64,000 nt of DNA, from assembly GCF_024732245.1 (NCBI RefSeq), contig NZ_CP093845.1, positions 1,922,001 to 1,986,000 of the forward strand, written 5' to 3'. Shown here in pieces: positions 25,297 to 33,398 of the stretch. The position numbers and the translations under genes were made by a program. Source of the DNA: Dietzia sp. B32. Lineage in GTDB: Bacteria; Actinomycetota; Actinomycetes; Mycobacteriales; Mycobacteriaceae. Each line of letters starts with the position of its first letter. The stretch's first letter is position 1. The notes under the pieces are model-generated. The model was given only the letters and a program-made list of their open reading frames with translations. It was not told the origin of the DNA and did not search any database.

Positions 25297-26634
25297 TCAG
25301 GTGGTGGAGGAGATGGTGTCCGGCAGCGGCGGAACGGGGCAACGGTTGGCATCACGGTGATCGGATGTCGGCTCCCGGCTCGGCCCCTCCGCCGGCTGGC
25401 GGCTCGGCCCGACCGCCGGCTGGCGCCGGGGCAGATACCGCGGCACGACCCACGCGAACACCCCGGCGCCCACCACTGCCACCCCGCCGGTGGCCAGGCT
25501 CGCCGCGGCCAACCCGCCGAGCGCGGTGACCCCGGACAGGACCAGCGGCCCGGACAGCACCCCGAGGTCGTGGGCGACCCGCCACAGTCCGAGGAAGGCC
25601 ACGCGGTCGCCCGGGGGCGCGAGGTCCGCCCCCAGGGTCATGAGCAGCCCGTTGCTCAGCCCGTTGGCCGCGCCCAGCACCACGGACACCGCCCCCACCG
25701 CGACCGGCCCGTGGGCCAGCGGCAGCAGCAGCGCACCCAGCGCGAACACGCTCGTCGAAGCGACCGCGACGGGAACCCGCCCGATGGTGTCCAGCGCTCG
25801 TCCCGCGGGCAGCGAGATCAGCAGGTCCATGGCGCCGCCGATGCCGAACACGACGCTCGTGGCCACGGCGTCCAGGCCCACGTGCGCGGCCCACAGCGGA
25901 AGGACCGTGGTGCGGCTGGTGCGGCACACCCCCAGCACCAACGCGCCGGCACCGACGCGGGTGAGGGGCTCGGCGTGGTCGACCGCCACCGCCCACACGC
26001 CGCTGCCGGTCTCGGCGCCACGGGCGGTGGCGTCGGGCACGATCATCATCAGCACGCCGGCCACGGCGATGGCCGCGGCCTGGATCCACAGCCCGCCGGC
26101 CGGACCGCTCACGGCGACCACGGCGGCGCCGACGAACGGGCCGATGAGCAGTCCCGCGCGCATCGACGCCGCGACCGCGGACAGCGCACGGCCGAGGTGG
26201 GCGTCGGCTGCGATCACGACCACGGAGTTCTGCCGGGCGACCATCGACACCGCCGCCGCGACGCCCACGAGCGCCACGCCGATCGAGATCCACACCGGGT
26301 CCCCGACCAGGGCGCTCAGCGCGGCGCCGCCGACCCCGACTCCCGTCGAGACGGCGACGGCCCGGCGCTCCCCCAGCCGGGAGATGATCCACCCCGACGG
26401 CACGTCGCCCAGCAACATGCCCAGGCCCGCCATGGCGGCCACGAGCCCGGCCTGCACCACCGACGCGCCGTGCTCGAGCGCGAGCAGCACCACGACCGGC
26501 GCGGCCGCACCCTGCCCCACCCCGTGCAGCAGCGACGGGACGAGCAGTGGCAGGACGAGCGCGCGCGGCAGGGCCGGGCCCCGGCGCTGCCGCCGGGGCC
26601 CGGCCGACCTCCCTCTCTCTGGCCTGTCCCCCAC
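25297..26634 (-). CDS. MFS transporter within the organosulfur cluster
   Basis: 445-residue major facilitator with about 12 helices, DHA/YcxA-like features (GWIISRLGERRAVAV, LPAGRALDTIGRVP) and a Pro-rich basic C-terminal tail. The GTG start overlaps the stop of the upstream monooxygenase as TAGTG, so translation is coupled to it, and no separate ribosome site is seen. Its position between the monooxygenase and ssuC is unusual for ssu operons. It may export a desulfurised product or an intermediate (inference). Confidence 0.85.
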   Translation of the reverse strand: MGDRPERGRSAGPRRQRRGPALPRALVLPLLVPSLLHGVGQGAAAPVVVLLALEHGASVVQAGLVAAMAGLGMLLGDVPSGWIISRLGERRAVAVSTGVGVGGAALSALVGDPVWISIGVALVGVAAAVSMVARQNSVVVIAADAHLGRALSAVAASMRAGLLIGPFVGAAVVAVSGPAGGLWIQAAAIAVAGVLMMIVPDATARGAETGSGVWAVAVDHAEPLTRVGAGALVLGVCRTSRTTVLPLWAAHVGLDAVATSVVFGIGGAMDLLISLPAGRALDTIGRVPVAVASTSVFALGALLLPLAHGPVAVGAVSVVLGAANGLSNGLLMTLGADLAPPGDRVAFLGLWRVAHDLGVLSGPLVLSGVTALGGLAAASLATGGVAVVGAGVFAWVVPRYLPRRQPAVGPSRQPAEGPSREPTSDHRDANRCPVPPLPDTISSTT

Positions 26635-27992
26635 TAGGAGGCGGTGGAGCCGGCCAGCGGCTCGGCGGCGTAGCGGCTCTCGGGCCGCAGCAGGCCGTAG
26701 TGATCGCGCAGGGTGGTCCCCGAGTACTCGGTGCGGAACAGGCCCTTGTCCTGCAGGATCGGGACGACGCGCTCGGTGAACGCCTCCAGCCCCACCGGGT
26801 ACACGGGCGGCATGATGTTGAACCCGTCCGCGGCGCCGGTGCGGAACCACGTCTCGATCACGGTGACGATCTGCTCGGCGGTCCCCGTGACGACGTTGTG
26901 CCCACGTGCACCGGCCAGCCGGTAGAGCAGCTCCCGCACGGTCGGCTTCTCCCGGAGGACGATCTTCGCCACCACGGACCTGCGGCTCTGGGTGGTGTCG
27001 GCCAGGTCGCCAAAGCCTTCGAACCACGACTGCGGGACCTCGTCGTCGTATCCCACCCCCGACAGGTCGATCCCGGTCAGCTTTCGCACCTGCTCGAGGC
27101 CGAAGGCGGGGATGGTGAGTTCGTTGAGTTCGCGCTCCAGGTCGCGGGCCTCGGCGGGCGAGTCGGCGATGAACGGGCTGAGCCCGGGCAGGACCTTGAC
27201 GTGGTCCGGATTGCGGCCGGACTTGAGGGCGCGGGCCTTGATGTCCGCGTAGAAGGCCTGCGCGTCGCCGATGCGTTGGTGGGCGGTGAAGATGGCCTCG
27301 GCGTAGCGGCCCGCGAACTCCCGCCCGTCGTTGGACGAGCCGGCCTGGACCAGCACCGGGCGGCCCTGGGGGGACCGGGGCGAGTTCAGCGGGCCCCGCA
27401 CGCGGAGGTGCTCGCCGCGCGCGTCGACGCGGTGGATCCGGTCGCCGTCGGCGTAGGTTCCGGCCTCCTTGTCGACGACGAGGGCGTCGTCCTCCCAGCT
27501 GTCCCACAGCCCGATGGCCGCCTCGACGAACTCGGTGGCCCGCGCGTACCGGTCGGCGGCCGGCGGGTGCTCGTCCAGCCCGAAGTTCGCGGCCGCGGCG
27601 TCGGTCGAGGTCGTCACGATGTTCCATCCGGCCCGGCCCCGGGAGAGGTGGTCGAGCGAGGAGAACAGGCGGGCGAGGTTGTAGGGCTCGTAGTAGGTGG
27701 TCGACGCGGTGGCGATGAGGCCGAGGTGGCTGGTGACGGAGGCCATCGCGGTGAGCGTGGTGATGGGCTCGAGGTGGTAGTCGGGCTTGAACCGGGCGTC
27801 CGAACGCAGGGCCGGGCCGTCGGCGAAGAACACCGCGTCGAGCTTGGCGGCCTCGGCCGTGCGGGCGAGTTCCTGGAAGTAGGTGATGTCGGTGATGCGC
27901 TCCGGGACCGCGGCCGGGTGGCGCCACGACGCCTCGTGGTGACCGGTCGGGTAGATGAACGCGTTGAGGCTGAGCTGGCGTGGCTGTGACAT
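26634..27992 (-). CDS. NtaA/SnaA/DszA-family FMNH2-dependent monooxygenase
   Basis: 452-residue luciferase-fold monooxygenase that uses reduced flavin from a separate reductase. Family hallmarks: LNAFIYPTGHHEASWRHP, YFQELARTAEAAKLDAVFFAD, HLGLIATASTTYYEPYNLAR, RAGWNIVTTS, PVLVQAGSSNDGREFAGR and DGFNIMPPV. This subgroup includes nitrilotriacetate, pristinamycin and dibenzothiophene-sulfone monooxygenases, so C-S or C-N cleavage is expected. Flanked by SsuA-like and Ssu permease genes, which favours an organosulfur substrate. No flavin reductase gene is nearby. ATG 27992 has a GGAGAG site. Confidence 0.9.
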   Translation of the reverse strand: MSQPRQLSLNAFIYPTGHHEASWRHPAAVPERITDITYFQELARTAEAAKLDAVFFADGPALRSDARFKPDYHLEPITTLTAMASVTSHLGLIATASTTYYEPYNLARLFSSLDHLSRGRAGWNIVTTSTDAAAANFGLDEHPPAADRYARATEFVEAAIGLWDSWEDDALVVDKEAGTYADGDRIHRVDARGEHLRVRGPLNSPRSPQGRPVLVQAGSSNDGREFAGRYAEAIFTAHQRIGDAQAFYADIKARALKSGRNPDHVKVLPGLSPFIADSPAEARDLERELNELTIPAFGLEQVRKLTGIDLSGVGYDDEVPQSWFEGFGDLADTTQSRRSVVAKIVLREKPTVRELLYRLAGARGHNVVTGTAEQIVTVIETWFRTGAADGFNIMPPVYPVGLEAFTERVVPILQDKGLFRTEYSGTTLRDHYGLLRPESRYAAEPLAGSTAS

Positions 27993-28018
27993 GGGGTTCT
28001 CTCCTGGGGTGGGCGGCG

Positions 28019-29080
28019 TCAGCTGCGGGTGCGGGAGGCTCCGACGGACGTCACGGCCTCTGCGACGACGGGGTCGAAGCGGCGGTCGACGCCCTCGGAC
28101 GCCTCCACCGGTCGGGGCAGTCCGCCGACCGAGTCGAGCCCGGCGGCGATCGAGGCGATGACCTGCTCGACCTCGTCGAAGGTGGGGAAGGTGAACTCCC
28201 CCTGCGAGGCGAGGATCGCGTCGCCGTCCTCCTCGGTCAGCCCCTCGGACTCCACGACGTAGGAGCGGACCCACTCCTGCGGGTTCTCGTTGATCCACTG
28301 GTAGCTGCGCACCACGGCGGCCACGAACTCGGCGGCCGCGGCAGCGGTGGCGGGGTCGGACAGCGCCGTCTCGCTGGAGTACACGTACAGGTGCCCGGAG
28401 CCGAAGTCCTCGGTGAGCTCCTCGGGGACCTGGGAGCTGCCGGGGGTCTTGAGGTAGCGGGAGCGGACCGGCTGGCTCAGGGGCGCGGCGTCGATGACGC
28501 CGGAACGCAGGGCGTCGGGGAAGTCGGGCAGGCTCATGTGGACCAGCTCGACGTCCTCGGTGCCGAGCCCGGCTGCCTCGAGGAGGTTGAGCAGGAAGAT
28601 CTGCTGCGTGGTGCCCTCGGCGTAGCCGAGTTTCCTGCCCTTGAGCTGCGACAGCTCGGTGACCTCGACGCCGGGGGCCAGCGCGAGCGCCACGGAGTTG
28701 TCGGTGGCTCCGGCGCCGATCACCTTGACGTCGTCGCCCGCGGCGAGGGCCTGGACCTCCAGGATGTCGCCGGCGTAGCCGATGTCGATCGCGTCGGCGC
28801 GGAACGCCTCCAGCACCGACGGCGCGCCCTGGAACGCGCCGAACTCCACCTCGAACGGGAGTTTGTCCAGTTCCCCGGACGCCTCGAGCGCCACGGTGAG
28901 CCGGTTCTGCTGGTCGGCCACGACGAGCGTGGTGCCCTCGGGGATCTCGGTGGGCAGTGGCGCGTCGGCCTCGATGCCGTCGGCGTCGCCGGAGCAGGCC
29001 GAGACGGCGGTGACCGCAGCCATCGCCATCGCGACGAGGGCGAGGCGACGGCGCGGGCGAGGGCTGGGACGTGGTGACAT
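28019..29080 (-). CDS. ssuA: Sulfonate-type ABC substrate-binding lipoprotein (SsuA-like)
   Basis: 353-residue extracytoplasmic binding protein. An Arg-rich N-terminus and hydrophobic stretch end in a lipobox with Cys29 (AVSAC). The mature domain is of the NMT1/SsuA type: VEVEFGAFQGAPSVLEAFRA, DIGYAGDILEVQALAAG, GRKLGYAEGTTQQ. First gene of a five-gene minus-strand cluster; ATG 29080 has GGAG upstream. Expected to capture an organosulfur compound for the SsuBC-like pump. The exact ligand is unknown. Confidence 0.88.
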   Translation of the reverse strand: MSPRPSPRPRRRLALVAMAMAAVTAVSACSGDADGIEADAPLPTEIPEGTTLVVADQQNRLTVALEASGELDKLPFEVEFGAFQGAPSVLEAFRADAIDIGYAGDILEVQALAAGDDVKVIGAGATDNSVALALAPGVEVTELSQLKGRKLGYAEGTTQQIFLLNLLEAAGLGTEDVELVHMSLPDFPDALRSGVIDAAPLSQPVRSRYLKTPGSSQVPEELTEDFGSGHLYVYSSETALSDPATAAAAAEFVAAVVRSYQWINENPQEWVRSYVVESEGLTEEDGDAILASQGEFTFPTFDEVEQVIASIAAGLDSVGGLPRPVEASEGVDRRFDPVVAEAVTSVGASRTRS

Positions 29081-29235
29081 CTCTACTACTCCTGTAGGGC
29101 TGGCTCGTGTGAACGAGAGATGTCTACCAACGGGTGAGCGGGCGGGGGAACCTTAATTCGCATCGTGAACGGAACGGTCCCGAGCCGCTCTAGGGTGAGG
29201 TACTTCCCCTCACCCCCTGATCCCGGAGGCACCGG

Positions 29236-29808
29236 ATGTCTGACCGCTACCCCCTCGCCGAGCTCGCCGACCTGCCCGATGACCTGCGTGAACGTATCCT
29301 GGCCGAGCAGGAGAAGGCCGGATTCGTTCCCGAGGTGTTCCTGATGTTCGGGCGCCGGCCGGCCGAGTCGCGGGCGTTCTTCGCGTACCACGACGCGCTG
29401 ATGGACCGGGAGGGGAACCTGTCCAAGGCGGACAAGGAGATGATCGTGGTGACCATCTCCGGGCAGAACAACTGCCTGTTCTGTGTGGTGGCGCACGGGG
29501 CGATCCTGCGGATCGTCAAGAAGGCCCCGATGATCGCCGACCAGCTGGCGGTGAACTACCGCAAGGCCGATCTCACGCCGCGCGAGCGGGCGATCTGCGA
29601 CTTCGCCACGAAGGTCAATCTGCACTCCGACGAGCTGGGCGACGCCGACTTCGCGGCGCTGCGCGAGCACGGTCTGGACGACGAGGACGCGTGGGACATC
29701 GCCGCCATCACCGGCCTGTTCGGGCTGAGTAACCGGCTGGCGAACGCGACCGACATGCGGCCGAACCCGGAGTTCTACCTCATGGGCCGGGTGCCGCGGC
29801 AGAAGTAG
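29236..29808 (+). CDS. AhpD-like peroxidase-related protein
   Basis: 190-residue helical AhpD-fold protein of the uncharacterised peroxidase-related subfamily. Redox motif NNCLFCVVAHGA (Cys80, Cys83, His87), flanked by PEVFLMFGRRPAESRAFF and a C-terminal NRLANATDMRPNPEFY. The ATG has a clear GGAGG site 5 nt upstream, and a TAGGGT box near 29190 may be the promoter. Divergent from ssuA. Likely peroxide or disulfide redox chemistry; the substrate is not known. A G/C stem follows its stop. Confidence 0.85.
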   Translation: MSDRYPLAELADLPDDLRERILAEQEKAGFVPEVFLMFGRRPAESRAFFAYHDALMDREGNLSKADKEMIVVTISGQNNCLFCVVAHGAILRIVKKAPMIADQLAVNYRKADLTPRERAICDFATKVNLHSDELGDADFAALREHGLDDEDAWDIAAITGLFGLSNRLANATDMRPNPEFYLMGRVPRQK

Positions 29809-29810
29809 CC

Positions 29811-29841
29811 CGGCCCCGACCCCAACCGCGGCGCGGGGCCG
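29811..29841. terminator. Stem-loop between convergent genes
   Basis: CGGCCCCG and CGGGGCCG arms (8 bp) with a 15-nt loop, exactly filling the gap between the AhpD-like and sodC 3' ends. No T run, so efficiency is uncertain. Confidence 0.45.
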
Positions 29842-29843
29842 CG

Positions 29844-30554
29844 TCAGTTCTGCTCGGTGACCACACCGCAGGCGGCGCGGCTCCCGCCATCGCCGGCCTT
29901 CTTGGTGTCCTCGTCCGGCCCGCCGGGCGCGTAGCGCTCCGGGATGTTGGCGAGGTTGTCCGAGTTCTCGTGGACCATGACGGCCGATCCGTCCTCGTCC
30001 AGCAGCAGGTCGCGGTCGAGCCGGTCGGTGAAGGTGACGATCCGGGCGGAACCGTCCTCCGTTACGTAGAGAGTGGGCAGGTCACCGGCATGTTCGGGGT
30101 GGCCGGCCTCGCCGTCCGGCCCGGCCAGGTGGCCGCCTGCCGAGAGGAACGCCCCGCGTTCGCCCGGCTCGGAGGGGTTCTCGCTGTCGGGTTCGCAGAG
30201 GCCCGCGCCGTGGATGTGGAGGCCGTGGAAGCCGGGTGTCAGGTCGGTGGCGTTGACGGTGACGAGCGTGCCGCCGTCGGTCTCAGCGAACTCCGCCGTG
30301 CCGCGGGGTTCACCTCCCGCGTTCACCAGTTCGGCGGTCGCAAAGACGTCGCCCCCGCTCGCACCGGCACCGTTCTCGGTATTGGTCGTCTCGGCCGTCG
30401 TGACAGTCGTCTGGGATTCGACATCGCCCTGGGCAGCCGGCGAATCCTCCCCAGTTCCGCATGAAGCCAGCAACAGGGCGGCTGCGCCAAGAGCGGCGAA
30501 AGCAGAGCTTTTTCTTCCGCTCAGTCGGGCGGCGGACACGGTGCGTGCGGTCAT
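29844..30554 (-). CDS. sodC: Cu/Zn superoxide dismutase lipoprotein SodC
   Basis: 236 residues. Lipoprotein signal with Cys32 (LLLASCG), a Thr-rich linker, and a Cu/Zn SOD domain. Metal ligands are seen in FHGLHIHG (copper His pair), GGHLAG and HPEHAGD (bridging and zinc His, zinc Asp), and MVHE (copper His). The C-terminal SRAACGVV contains the catalytic Arg and the second disulfide Cys; the first is in AGLCEPD. It dismutates extracellular superoxide at the cell surface. ATG 30554 has a strong GAGGAGG site; longer readings are not supported. Faces away from the pilus locus. Confidence 0.92.
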   Translation of the reverse strand: MTARTVSAARLSGRKSSAFAALGAAALLLASCGTGEDSPAAQGDVESQTTVTTAETTNTENGAGASGGDVFATAELVNAGGEPRGTAEFAETDGGTLVTVNATDLTPGFHGLHIHGAGLCEPDSENPSEPGERGAFLSAGGHLAGPDGEAGHPEHAGDLPTLYVTEDGSARIVTFTDRLDRDLLLDEDGSAVMVHENSDNLANIPERYAPGGPDEDTKKAGDGGSRAACGVVTEQN

Positions 30555-30998
30555 CGGAACCTCCTCGAACGGCGTCGTGGTGGTGACGGTACCGATGCGC
30601 ATGCTCGGCGCAACCGCCTTGAGCCACACGACTTCTCGCGGCGCGCTTCGATGCGGTCTGCGGTACCACAAAGTAAGGATCCCCTTGGCATTGCGAGCTG
30701 GCGTTTTGTTGATTAGCCAACACCGGAGTAGGACAACCGACTTGACAGCCCCGTCGACCACTCCCGCGGGCGGCCCGAGACCGGTTGAGCTGGAGCGAGT
30801 TTCAGGGACGGCGCTGTGCGCGCAGCAGCCGGTCGAAGACGACTGTGAAGTTCGTTACGCAATTTTGTCTGAACGCTTGCTAAACCTGAGAGCGAGATGC
30901 ATACTCTTCTCAGTCCCCGCACAGATTCCTCTGGCTCCCCGCGGGGCGTCCCTCCCCCTCGAGCCTCAGGCTCATTCCCTCGCAAGAAAGGGTTCATC
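30555..30998. other. 444-bp intergenic region upstream of the pilus locus
   Basis: Lower GC than the surroundings. Holds the sodC upstream region on the left and, on the right, the flp promoter and a leader of about 87 nt containing a CCCCGCGGGG palindrome and a GAGCC-tca-GGCTC hairpin (30961-30973) just before the pilin ribosome site. No coding potential that I trust. Confidence 0.6.
30844..30905 (+). promoter_or_regulatory. flp promoter with possible CRP/GlxR half-matched site
   Basis: TTGCTA (30877-30882), 17-nt spacer, CATACT (30900-30905); start expected near 30912. Upstream, TGTGA-N6-TTACG (30844-30859) matches 8 of 10 CRP/GlxR consensus bases and is centred about 60 bp before the start, a usual activator position. 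Confidence 0.5.
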
Positions 30999-31229
30999 AT
31001 GAACCAGGTCTATGCCCTCATGGTCACTTTCCAGGCGTTCCTCGACGACCGCTTCGAGAACCGCAAGGACCGCGGCGCCACCGCCGTTGAGTACGGCCTG
31101 ATGGTCGGACTGATCGCCGTTGTCATCATCGTGGCCGTCATCGCCCTCGGCGACAACTTGAACGAGATGTTCACGGGAGTGAACGACGCACTTCCCGTCG
31201 GCGAAGACGACGGCGAAGGCGGCGCGTAA
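30999..31229 (+). CDS. flp: Flp/Fap-type pilin
   Basis: 76-residue prepilin, the major subunit of the Tad pilus. A 26-residue basic leader ends in a Gly, cleaved by the TadV-type peptidase. The mature pilin starts ATAVEYGLMVGLIAVVII, a hydrophobic helix with the Glu5/Tyr6 pair characteristic of Flp pilins, and ends in an acidic Gly-rich tail (EDDGEGG). ATG 30999 has AAAGGG upstream. First gene of the nine-gene tad locus. A stable hairpin follows, which would give more pilin mRNA than downstream message. Confidence 0.93.
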   Translation: MNQVYALMVTFQAFLDDRFENRKDRGATAVEYGLMVGLIAVVIIVAVIALGDNLNEMFTGVNDALPVGEDDGEGGA

Positions 31230-31245
31230 GTCTCAAGTGCGCCCT

Positions 31246-31277
31246 CCGGCGCGGCGGTCAATCTGACGCCGCGCCGG
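31246..31277 (+). terminator. Hairpin after flp (attenuator-like)
   Basis: CCGGCGCGGCG and CGCCGCGCCGG arms (11 bp) around a 10-nt loop whose ends can pair further. No T run, so it probably gives partial termination or 3' end stabilisation of pilin mRNA while the rest of the locus is read through. Confidence 0.6.
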
Positions 31278-31346
31278 GGGGCCTCAACCGACTTCGACCC
31301 ACTCGTCCCAACCAGTTCCCAACTCCCGACACCCTCAGGCGCCGCA

Positions 31347-31736
31347 ATGTTCACGCCCTCACGTGACCGCGGAGCAACCGCAGTTGAATTCGCCCTCGTA
31401 CTGCCGATACTTCTCCTTCTAGTCATTGGCATCCTCGAATTCGGCCGGGCGTACCACGTTCAGACCACCCTCTCCAACGCAGCTCGCGATGGCGTCAGGG
31501 TGATGGCGCTGCAGGACAGCGCCACCGCTGCACGTGCGACCGCCAAAGACTCCGCCTCCGGTCTCTCCCTCACCGACTCGATGATCGATGTCACCCCCTC
31601 CCGCTGCACCTCGGATACAACGGCTCCCGGCCAAGTCGCGGTCACGATCAGTTACCCATTCACGCTGGTTTCCGGGTTCCTCCCCCTCGACGACTTCACC
31701 CTCACAGGCAGGGGGACCATGCGATGCTTCGGCTGA
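31347..31736 (+). CDS. TadE-like minor pilin
   Basis: 129-residue pseudopilin. A short 9-residue leader ends in RG before ATAVEFALVLPILLLL, the same processing site as Flp followed by one membrane helix. The outer domain contains two Cys (one near PSRCTSD, one in the final MRCFG) and TadE-like aromatic/Gly positions (GILEFGRAY). The ribosome site before ATG 31347 is weak. Overlaps the next gene by 13 bp. Needed for pilus assembly in Tad systems. Confidence 0.88.
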   Translation: MFTPSRDRGATAVEFALVLPILLLLVIGILEFGRAYHVQTTLSNAARDGVRVMALQDSATAARATAKDSASGLSLTDSMIDVTPSRCTSDTTAPGQVAVTISYPFTLVSGFLPLDDFTLTGRGTMRCFG

Positions 31737-32668
31737 GTGACGACCGTGGCGCGGTTGCTGTCATCGTCGCCATCCTCATGGTTCCGCTCATCGGGTTCGC
31801 CGCAATCTCCCTCGATATCGCGGCCGCACACGCCGAAAAGCAGCAACTTCAGACCGGCGCCGACGCCGCTGCACTGGCCATTGCCCAGGACTGCGCCCGC
31901 AAAGCCTGCGGTTCTCCGAACACAACTGCCCAAACCTTCGCGAGCGAGAACAGCAACTCCGGCAACGCCGTCGCCAGCGTCCCGACGATTCCCTCCGCCT
32001 CGACGGGAAGGGTAACCGTGCACAACTCTGCGGTTCGCGAGCACTCGTTCGCGCCAATCTTCGGAATCGATCGCACAGCACTCACAGCGACTTCCAGCGC
32101 GGGGTGGGGCGGCCCGACCGGCGGCACGGCGGCGCTTCCGCTCATCATCTCGCTGTGCGATTTCAACAAGTTCTCCCTCGGCGGGGTTCCGTCAGGAGTT
32201 GAACAGACGATCGTCACAACACCGGCCGGGACCTGTTCGGGTACGGGTAACGGCTCCCCGACCCTCCTTCCCGGAGGATTCGGGTGGCTGGAGACCGATG
32301 AGAAGAAGAGCTGCTACACCACCACGCGAATCAACACGAAGGCCTATAGCGAGCCCGGCAACAACCCGGGCCAATGCGACCTCTCGACGATTCGCGGAAA
32401 GACCATCCTCATACCGCTCTTCGACGAGGCTGACTCCACCACTTCCGGCGGCAACGGCCGTGGCGCCTGGTACGAGGTCTACGGCTACGCGGCGTTCCAC
32501 GTTACCGGGTACTACTTCTCCGGCCAGAGCTGGAATCCGCCGTGTGACAAGAACCAACGGTGCATCCGCGGCTACTTCACCTCGATGGTGAACACGGACC
32601 CCGACTTCACCTACGGCCCGGACGCGCCAAACCTCGGCACATCCGCCGTCTACCTACTACCTGACTAG
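31724..32668 (+). CDS. TadG-like pilus assembly protein
   Basis: 314-residue protein with the DRGAVAVIVAILMVPLIGFAA N-terminal helix (short leader, pilin-like), then the TadG-family stretch DIAAAHAEKQQLQTGADAAALA. A large extracytoplasmic domain has at least six Cys, several in spaced pairs, suggesting disulfides. No clear von Willebrand A domain is seen, so it is a short TadG variant of actinobacterial type. Good AGGGGG site; overlaps the TadE-like gene by 13 bp. Confidence 0.85.
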   Translation: MLRLSDDRGAVAVIVAILMVPLIGFAAISLDIAAAHAEKQQLQTGADAAALAIAQDCARKACGSPNTTAQTFASENSNSGNAVASVPTIPSASTGRVTVHNSAVREHSFAPIFGIDRTALTATSSAGWGGPTGGTAALPLIISLCDFNKFSLGGVPSGVEQTIVTTPAGTCSGTGNGSPTLLPGGFGWLETDEKKSCYTTTRINTKAYSEPGNNPGQCDLSTIRGKTILIPLFDEADSTTSGGNGRGAWYEVYGYAAFHVTGYYFSGQSWNPPCDKNQRCIRGYFTSMVNTDPDFTYGPDAPNLGTSAVYLLPD

Positions 32669-32678
32669 TGAGAGACCA

Positions 32679-33398
32679 ATGAACCGACGTCTCGTCTCGG
32701 CTATTGCAGCCGGCGTGCTCGCGCTCCTCGGCGCAGTACTGCTCGTCAGTTACGTGAACAACGCGGACAGTCGCGCGATGGCGAACATGGATCCCATCGA
32801 GGTCCTGGTGGTGTCCGCACCCATTGCCGAGGGCACTCCGTCGGAGGAGATCGCCGCCTCGGTGACTACCCAGCGCCTGCCCCGGGCGGCGGTCGGGCCC
32901 GACCCGGTCCGTTCGCTCGCCGAGGTGGCCAGCCGAGTCGCCGCGACCGATCTGCAGCCCGGGGAGCAGCTCTTAAGCGCCCGGTTTGTCACCAGGCAGT
33001 CGCTGGAACGCTTCGGCGGAATCCCCGTGCCCGAGGGGTACCACTCAGTGACCATCTCGCTTGGCGCACCGCAGATCGTCGGCGGCACCATCACTCCCGG
33101 GGACACTGTCGGCGTATTCATCACCGTCGGCGACGGGAGGACTCGCCTCATCCTCCGAAAAATCCTTGTGACCCGCGTCCAAGGCGGGCTTGGCGCGACC
33201 CAGCCGAACGAAGGGGTCGAGAACCCCGACGCTGCCCCGGTGCCCGACGGCGGCGCGATGATCACCATGGCGCTCACCACCGATCAGTCACTGACCGTCG
33301 TCCACGCTGCCAAATTCTCGAATATCTGGCTCTCGCTCGAAGACGCGACCGTCCCGCAGGACGGCACCCCCAAGGTCGATATGAGGAACTTCTCCTGA
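32679..33398 (+). CDS. cpaB: Flp pilus assembly protein CpaB (RcpC)
   Basis: 239 residues with an N-terminal membrane helix (about 5-27) followed by a SAF domain (VLVVSAPIAEGTPSEEI) and the RcpC/CpaB conserved region (SVTISLGAPQIVGGTITPGDTVGVFIT). Helps stabilise the pilus channel in Tad systems. In Gram-positives there is no outer-membrane secretin, so it probably guides the pilus through the wall. The stop overlaps the next start as TGATG. Confidence 0.9.
   Translation: MNRRLVSAIAAGVLALLGAVLLVSYVNNADSRAMANMDPIEVLVVSAPIAEGTPSEEIAASVTTQRLPRAAVGPDPVRSLAEVASRVAATDLQPGEQLLSARFVTRQSLERFGGIPVPEGYHSVTISLGAPQIVGGTITPGDTVGVFITVGDGRTRLILRKILVTRVQGGLGATQPNEGVENPDAAPVPDGGAMITMALTTDQSLTVVHAAKFSNIWLSLEDATVPQDGTPKVDMRNFS

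Noticed and set aside
24670-26637. 655-residue plus-strand frame across the ssu-like cluster
   Set aside because: Arg/Gly/His-rich antisense product spanning several genuine genes.
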